From NCBI GenBank assembly GCA_905116865.2, contig CAJHNH020008545.1:165001-229000 (forward strand): a DNA stretch of 64,000 nucleotides, written 5' to 3'. A program made the position numbers and the translations under genes. The stretch is from Candidula unifasciata (Eukaryota; Mollusca; Gastropoda; Stylommatophora; Geomitridae). Below the pieces are notes generated by a model. The model did no database searches. It had not been told where the DNA came from and saw only the letters and a program-made list of their open reading frames with translations. The stretch's first letter is position 1. The number at the start of each line of letters is the position of its first letter. This document shows, piece after piece, positions 57,946-64,000 of this stretch.

Positions 57946-58510
57946 GTACGGTTACAGTACTATGTAAGATGTATACTTAAGTATAATATTGTTGAATGCT
58001 AGTTTATTAGTGTGAAAGTCTGGTTGTGCCGGTACATCAGTGTAGAGTGCCATTATAATCGTAGAGTGTGCCAGCACAATACAATGGAGTGCATGTGAGG
58101 TATAATCAGGCAGGTTTAACAATAAATTTAACATCATAATTTAAACCCATCAACTTTCCATGGAAGACAGACCAGAGCCATTTCTTACCAGCCATTTTGT
58201 CATTGGCAGTTAATTGCAGCTGTCTGTGTACATATTTTCTAGATTGTACCTATCTCCACTTTCTGTTGCATGTTTTTTGTGTTGTTCTTTCTCTAGTCGT
58301 TTGTTGTTTATAAGAAGAAAGATTGTCATCGAAAATTAATCAGCCATTATGCAGTGCTGTTTGTGGATTCCCTTTGATTAAATCAATTGCTGTGTATATA
58401 ATCGTCAGGGTGTACACCACAGTTTGTTGCATGTGTTTTCTTTGTTGTGTGGTATTGATTGTTGCTTAGAGACATAATTGTATGAAGGGGGGAGGGGCGG
58501 AATTTTATGT
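57946..58510. other. No recognised feature
   Basis: Unique-looking AT-rich sequence without conserved frames. Confidence 0.4.
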
Positions 58511-58514
58511 ATAG

Positions 58515-58680
58515 ATGCCTGCTTGGCCGAAGGTCTCAAGTTCAGATCTGCAGCCCTAATTTGCCCTAGAGCTTCCAAGGCAAGCCAGTCTTAAAAACGT
58601 GTGCCAGGAATTGTAAAAGTGACCAGGATGATACCATCAATGGCTGATTAGTCTATACAAATTATGGCCCCAACGTATGC
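58515..58680 (+). mobile_element. SINE-A, diverged sense copy
   Basis: 'atgataccatcaatggctga' and 'ttagtctatacaaattatgg' correspond to the SINE-A tail; the head is decayed. Confidence 0.5.
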
Positions 58681-58699
58681 TGAAGCAAAAAAAAAAAAA

Positions 58700-59135
58700 G
58701 ACTTGCTAAATTAATGCAGAGACTAGATTTAGCTTTAGATTTGGACGATGGATAAAAATCATGACACAAGATTAGTAACCCATAATTTCTCCGTTCTACT
58801 TCTGACTCAAACCTAAGTCCTAAGAATCTCAATCCAGTGCACGATCTCTGTAGCACCCGCAAAAATCCTTAAATACTTTGGGTATATTTTTAACTCCAAA
58901 TTTTGCCTGGGCGCCGCGGCTAGGCTACTTTTTTTTCAATTTCCAACTTTCCCTCGAAGTCGGAGTACATCTGCCCGTGAGGCAGGGAACAGCAGAAGGG
59001 TTGTACACGCAAAACTTGGGTCCAGGTAAAAGCCAAAAGTTCAAGCGGACGATTAACCGGGACCTTCCGCCGGAATTCACAGCCGGTGAACGAAGAAGAA
59101 GAAGAAGAATTTCCAACTGCCAAAGGGACTTGTTA
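58700..59135. repeat. Interspersed repeat W interrupted by a GAA-tailed retroposon
   Basis: 58700-58948 and 59118-59135 match the continuous copy at 21866-22105. The break is filled by 58949-59107. Confidence 0.75.
58949..59107 (+). mobile_element. GAA-tailed retroposon, 5'-truncated, with 11-bp target-site duplication
   Basis: Contains 'cagggaacagcagaagggtt', 'ggaccttccgccggaattca', 'cagccggtgaac' and ends (GAA)5. aatttccaact flanks it at 58938-58948 and 59108-59118. Truncation, simple tail and duplication define non-LTR-type retroposition for this whole family. Confidence 0.88.
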
Positions 59136-59324
59136 TGTGTGTGAGCACAACAATACACACAGAGACTAAACACCATGAAGGACCAATGACACATCTGCAA
59201 ATGAGTTAAAGTAAACATTTTGGGATCGTGCATATTTCCTTTGCTCATTTTGTATGTAAGTCATGGACAGTTGTTAAATAAAAACATCAAAGCTTTTGAA
59301 TAAAAATGCTATAAAACAATTCTT

Positions 59325-59995
59325 AGAATAGCATGGACCAAGAAGAAGAAGGAGAACACCCACATCCTGCATGGTGTGAGCATCAAGAAGAATTGGCTCA
59401 TAAACAGCATCTTGTCCCATAAACAGCACCCTGTCCCGAAAGCTGAGATAGTGTGGCCATGTTTAAGGTCATGTTGGCCTGGAGAGAGCGGTGATGGAGG
59501 GTAACATTTCTGAAGAACAAGGCAGAAGGTCGATACAAGACATTGAAGATGCATTGGTTATGGAAGCATATAGAGCTAGAGACAAAGAGGCACTGAAGCG
59601 TGCTGTGTCGAGAGCAACGATCCATAAAGGAAGGCAGAAGGTGGATACAAGACATTGAAGATGCATTGGTTATGGAAGCATATAGAGCTAGAGACAAAGA
59701 GACACTGAAGTGTGCCGTGACGAGAGCAACAATCCATAAAGGAAGGCAGAAGGTGGATACAAGACACTGAAGATGCATTGGTTATGGAAGCATATAGAGC
59801 TAGAGACAAAGAGACACTGAAGCGTGCTGTGACGAGAGCAACGATCCATAAAGGAAGGCAGAAGGTGGATACAAGACATTGAAGATGCATTGGTTATGGA
59901 AGCATATAGAGCTAGAGACAAAGAGGCACTGAAGCGTGCCGTGACGAGAGCAATGATCCATAAAGGACAAGCTGGTTGATTGATTGATGATATGA
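59325..59995 (+). pseudogene. RTE-like C-terminal fragment with a 112-bp internal array
   Basis: RIAWTKKKKENTHILHGV and NWLINSIL match the family at 890-1600 and 18450-18795. The basic region is broken. The 3' end after the array is 'ttgattgattgatgatatga', a family-type simple tail. Confidence 0.7.
59521..59965 (+). repeat. 112-bp tandem repeat, four copies
   Basis: 'ggcagaag' unit starts at 59521, 59633, 59745 and 59857; units differ by few substitutions (cgaca/cgaga, ggcac/gacac). It consists of the retrotransposon segment coding the helical region before the stop. Confidence 0.93.
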
Positions 59996-60539
59996 TCAAC
60001 GCACCATTGACATGAAAAGGATTCTTTGCTTTATTAGTTATCTTATTTTTTTTTAAATAAAGCAGCCTTGTCTGAACTTTCAAGTTGCACTCCCTCTGGT
60101 TATGAAAATTAAGTGAATGTGCATGTGTTCATTTGCCCCACCGATTTCTTGTGGTTTTAAGTTTTTTACTTTTTTATTCTGATGCTGTAACCTGCGCATT
60201 ATTCATTTGTGAATTATACTGGGTGGATATTGTTTCACACTACTATGTTAGTGTCTTGGTTGACTGTTCTTTTAATTATCTTGAATTTAACAGTGCCAAT
60301 TTCACCCAAACATTGTTGTATTATTATTGCATGTTAGACTGTAAGTTAGTAGTTTGAATATTTGCTAATGGAATGAGACGGGAGGTTTTGGATAGACATG
60401 GCTACTAGTACCACACAACATGGACTAAAAAAAAATAAAAATTTCAACACCATTGAACAGATGAAGTTACAGTAACATATGGTAAAGATTAAAATTGTTG
60501 AACACCATTGAATAGATGAAGTTACAGTAAAAGTCTAAT

Positions 60540-60970
60540 TAAAAAATTGAGATCACAGAACTCAGGACACTCCCACAAGCGCTCCTTCCCCATCTTCAGC
60601 AGCCAGCGGAGTGTTCTAATTCCAATGGCACCAGTAACTGTCTGATTGTATATCTGTCTCGCCTTTCCCTTAAGTGTTGAGCGTTGGCCAGTTCCCTTGG
60701 CGACTCCTTGCAGTGCCATTCTCCTCAGACAGTAATAATCTGTTTGTGCCTTCGCACTGTTCACTTGCTCCCAAAGGGAGGGCCCTCACTATATCAGTTC
60801 ACCACCAAGTGGTACAGAGCTGGCCAGCCTATCTGCCTCCTCATTTCGCAATATGCTGGCATGACCTGAATAAAATATCTAAAGGATGTTAACTACCTGG
60901 AACATCTGAAGTGATGCTTGCCACTCTGCACGAAGCATGCCTGTCTTCACCTTTCTCAGCATGCTCTGTG
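60540..60970 (-). pseudogene. LINE 3'-end fragment, antisense
   Basis: 'cacagaactcaggacactcc', 'ccatcttcagcagccagcgg', 'taactgtctgattgtatatc', 'ccaccaagtggtacagagct', 'ctgcacgaagcatgcctgtc'. Covers the last ~400 bp of the LINE family, including the region after RNase H. 59996-60540 shows no other feature. Confidence 0.8.
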
Positions 60971-60974
60971 ATTT

Positions 60975-61205
60975 GAAGTTACAGTAACAAATAATATAGA
61001 AGAAAATTGTTAACACCGCTCAATAGATGAAGTTACTTTCAGTAACAAATAATATAAAAGAAAATATTTGACAAGGTTGAATAGATGAAGTTAGTTACAG
61101 TAACAAATAAGATTGAGTAAAATAGTTAACGTCACTTAATAGGTGAAGTCAGCTAAAGTAATAAATAGAAGAAAATAATTAACACCACTTAATATATGAA
61201 GTTAA
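60975..61205. repeat. Degenerate tandem repeat, about 60 bp
   Basis: 'gatgaagttacagtaacaaa' and 'taatatagaagaaaat' blocks recur 4-5 times (also 60460-60530). Old and diverged. Confidence 0.6.
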
Positions 61206-61418
61206 AATAGCAAAGTTGAGATTGTGTAGATTCATGTAAAAAAAATCTGTAACAGAAAGAATCAAGGCAAGTATATTGAGTGTTTTAGAATAAGTGCGGC
61301 AGTAGAGAGATGGTTGTGTTTTGATGTTTTGTGTTCCATAAGTGTAGATTAAGGACCTTGTCACACTTTTTGTTTCATAAGAAATATTTTGCTGCAACTA
61401 TTTTTATAGACCACTTAA

Positions 61419-61556
61419 CTCTTGGAGTCCCAAGTAACGCATCATACGTCCATGGCTTCCTACCTAGAAGCCCAATGAACGCATGATGAGTCGATTTTAT
61501 GACTTTATTTACTACCCACTGGGCCTGTGATGCTAAACCCCCTGGGACTCAAAGAG
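61419..61556. mobile_element. TTAA MITE, copy 3
   Basis: TTAA at 61415-61418 and 61557-61560, ends CTCTTGGAGTCCCA and TGGGACTCAAAGAG. 138 bp, close to copy 2 (shared 'tgatgctaaaccccctggga'). Confidence 0.88.
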
Positions 61557-61569
61557 TTAATATGAGACG

Positions 61570-61860
61570 AACGCATCGCACCAGCCACCTTTACTTCCCA
61601 TGACATTTTGCTTGTACCTGTTGAAGGCTACGTCGACTTAAGAGCCCAAGGTCACATATAAAAAGGACACCTTAATTTGCATTTGTTCTCAAGACCTTTG
61701 AGCCAGCAGGCAGTGTGTTGTATAACTGTTGAACTTAAAGGGAGAGGGGGGTGTTGGTGCTGTTGTCCACATAACTCACCCAGAGCCGACTGGTCTTTTA
61801 AAAAAAAGTCCAGCGTTGTATGCCCAATGTGCCACAGGTGGGAAAAGGGTCTTTAAATTG
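61570..61860. repeat. Rearranged SINE-A pieces
   Basis: 'cagccacctttacttcccat' and 'ggctacgtcgactta' are antisense SINE-A; 'cagagccgactggtctttta' to 'gggaaaagggtctttaa' is the sense tail. Two opposite fragments side by side. Confidence 0.55.
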
Positions 61861-62416
61861 GTTACTCACTGGTATCATCTAAGTTAACATTGTTCATTTT
61901 TTTTTTTTTTTAATAAGATAAATTGTAACAAACATTTGGCAGTGGTGCTAATGTGAAATTGTGTTCATTCTGTGTACAGTAACTATCCCACAATTTGTGT
62001 AAGTAAGCATTTTTATGCAAGTATAATTTAAATTTTATATTGCAATGTCACATTGTCTTATTTTTATCTTCTGTGTTGTGAATGCAGACAAATACAGCCA
62101 TTTGGAAAATATCATTGCTGTTTTCTCTGGCTGATTGTTGTTCAGATTACAATATGTTTGTGTAGAGGGGTGTTTCAAGGTGGGAGGATAGACTGAGTTT
62201 GATCCCATTGGACTTTCTTGATCTCTCTGCTGAGTGTAGGGATGCATCTTTGTCTCTTACATATCTCTTGAGCTAAATCTCTTACACTGACCATGTCTAT
62301 GTCACTAATGTTTTTTTCTTTTTCTCTATCTCACACTCTTCCTCAGTTACTCTCTGTCTCCACCACTCTGTCTCTACCACTCTATATCTTTCTTTACCTT
62401 TTTTTCTCTTTCTCTT

Positions 62417-62449
<33 letters not shown>

Positions 62450-63160
62450 ATCTCTGTCTCTTCGTTTGTGAGATACACTCCAACCATTTTTCTCACTATA
62501 TCACTCTCTCTTTAGCACTTTTTCACTGTATGTATGTCTATCATTCTCTCATGCTTTCTCCCTCATTCTGATGACCCTATGCTGCTTGCTTCACTTTGTT
62601 TACTTCTGCCACAACTGCTAATATACATATCTGCAGTAAAAAGAGTCCGGTTGGGTTTTAGCCGATCATGCCTCGTATTATGTCAAACCTGTTCTTTTCA
62701 ATGACATTGGATCTTTCAGTTTAAACTTATAAATTGGAAAGAACTTGACTGGAGTAGGAATTTGGTTTCTGAAGCAAATGCTGCGAATGCCTTAAAGCAA
62801 AGATTCTTAACCTTTACTCTCTGGAGCCCTAAGAGCTTCCCAGGTGCTCCATGGCTCCTGAAAAAGTGATAATTTATAGCGAGGAAGGAAGTCAAGGGAC
62901 CTAAGCCTTGTTTAATGCATAATAATAATTTTTTATTGTGCATTCAGTAGCAAAAAATTAATAATATATTTGAAATACTATGAACTGAACGCATTTGCTT
63001 TGAAAGATCTCTTTATCTCATGAGAATGGGGGGAGGGGGGGTCGCGGTAAAGGGGATATGCTGTCTAAAAATGTAGAGAGTGAGCGAAGGCTGGGACTCT
63101 CCTACAAATGAGGCTCTTTGGACCGGAGCTCTCTCAGGTCCAGCACCTATGCCTTTCGCT
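61861..63160. other. No gene recognised
   Basis: T-run near 61899, TC/CA microsatellite at 62395-62450. No conserved frame. G-run near 63028. Confidence 0.4.
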
Positions 63161-63164
63161 TCTC

Positions 63165-64000
63165 CAGTGTTGAGTATCGGCTACATTTTCTGCAACATTC
63201 TCTCCACACATTGACGATGATCTAAAATATGTTGAGTATCGGCCACATTTCCTGCAACATTCTCTCCACACATTGACAATGATCTAAAAAATGTTGAGTA
63301 TCGGCCACATTTCCTGCAACATTCTCTCCACACATTGACGATGATCTAATAAAAGTTGAGTATCGGCCTTATTTCCTGCACCATTCTCTCCACACATTGA
63401 CTATGATCTAATAAGTGTTGAGTATCGGCCATATTTCCTGCACCATTCTCTCCACACATTGACGATGATCTAATAAGTGTTGAGTATCGGCCATATTTCC
63501 TGCACCATTCTCTCCACACATTGACGATGATCTAATAAGTGTTGAGTATCGGCCTTATTTCCTGCACCATTCTCTCCACACATTGACGATGATCTAAAAA
63601 GTGTATCGGCCACATTTCCTGCATCATTCTCACCACACATTGACTATGATCTAAAAATTATTGAGTATCGGCCATATTTCCTGCATCATTCTCTCCACAC
63701 ATTGACTATGATCTAAAAAGTGTATCGGCCACATTTCCTGCATCATTCTCTCCACACATTGACTATGATCTAAAAAGTGTATCGGCCACATTTCCTGCAT
63801 CATTCTCTCCACACATTGACGATGATCTAAAAATTATTGAGTATCGGCCACATTTCCTGCACCATTCTCTCCACACATTGACGATGATCTAAAAATTATT
63901 GAGTATCGGCCATATTTCCTGCACCATTCTCTCCACACATTGACGATGATCTAAAAATTATTGAGTATCGGCCACATTTCCTGCACCATTCTCTCCACAC
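63165..64000. repeat. About 60-bp minisatellite, at least 14 copies, running off the window
   Basis: Unit 'gttgagtatcggccacattt', cctgcaccattctctccaca, cattgacgatgatctaaaaa; some units lack 'ttgagtatc' material. The right boundary is outside the window. Confidence 0.95.

Overview
This is a 64-kb piece of an animal nuclear genome. It has interrupted genes with GT-AG introns, many tRNA-derived SINEs, degraded non-LTR retrotransposons, piggyBac-like and Tigger/pogo-like DNA transposons, and a great deal of microsatellite and minisatellite DNA. The repeat content and the septin sequence look lophotrochozoan, most likely a mollusc such as a gastropod. That assignment is inference; no marker gene settles it.

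Only one host gene can be supported: a septin of the SEPT7/Peanut group on the + strand. It has 12 coding exons between 19290 and 56346 that join in phase into 490 codons plus a stop. Every junction was checked for AG/GT sites and reading phase. The protein has a charged N-terminal extension of about 85 residues, a polybasic segment, a septin GTPase domain (P-loop GESGLGKS, switch-II DTPGFGD, G4 AKAD), the septin-specific region and a C-terminal coiled coil. Coding sequence fills about 1.5 kb of 37 kb; introns hold almost everything else.

Layout: 1-19289 is 5' flank, almost all repeats: RTE-like retrotransposon tails, a nested SINE with clear target-site duplications, minisatellites of 37, 43 and 42 bp, long TTC, TCTA/TCTG, TC and TA tracts, and a LINE RNase H fragment at 16440-17690. 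19290-56346 is the septin gene. Intron 1 has a 33-bp minisatellite and an ATAC tract. Exon 2 is flanked by inverted LINE fragments. Intron 4 has a SINE inverted pair. Intron 5 has a roughly 5-kb array of a 28-bp unit. Intron 7 has a complete-ended piggyBac-like element. Intron 9 has a Tigger-like element and a 30-34-bp minisatellite. Intron 10 has G-rich tracts and a 48-bp array that copies the exon 11 splice acceptor. Intron 11 has a 29-bp array, a reverse-transcriptase fragment and a TTAA-flanked MITE. 56347-64000 is the 3' UTR and flank, with more SINEs and MITEs, a 112-bp array, and a 60-bp array that runs off the window.

The most interesting signals are structural. They are (i) inverted LINE copies bracketing septin exon 2, a known circular-RNA architecture; (ii) the intronic array that reproduces a 3' splice site and whose last unit would add 16 codons in frame; (iii) four separate minisatellites that each grew out of the 3'-terminal part of RTE-like retrotransposon copies; and (iv) several datable nested insertions. 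I found no bacterial-type operon, CRISPR array or defence system, and no convincing second host gene.
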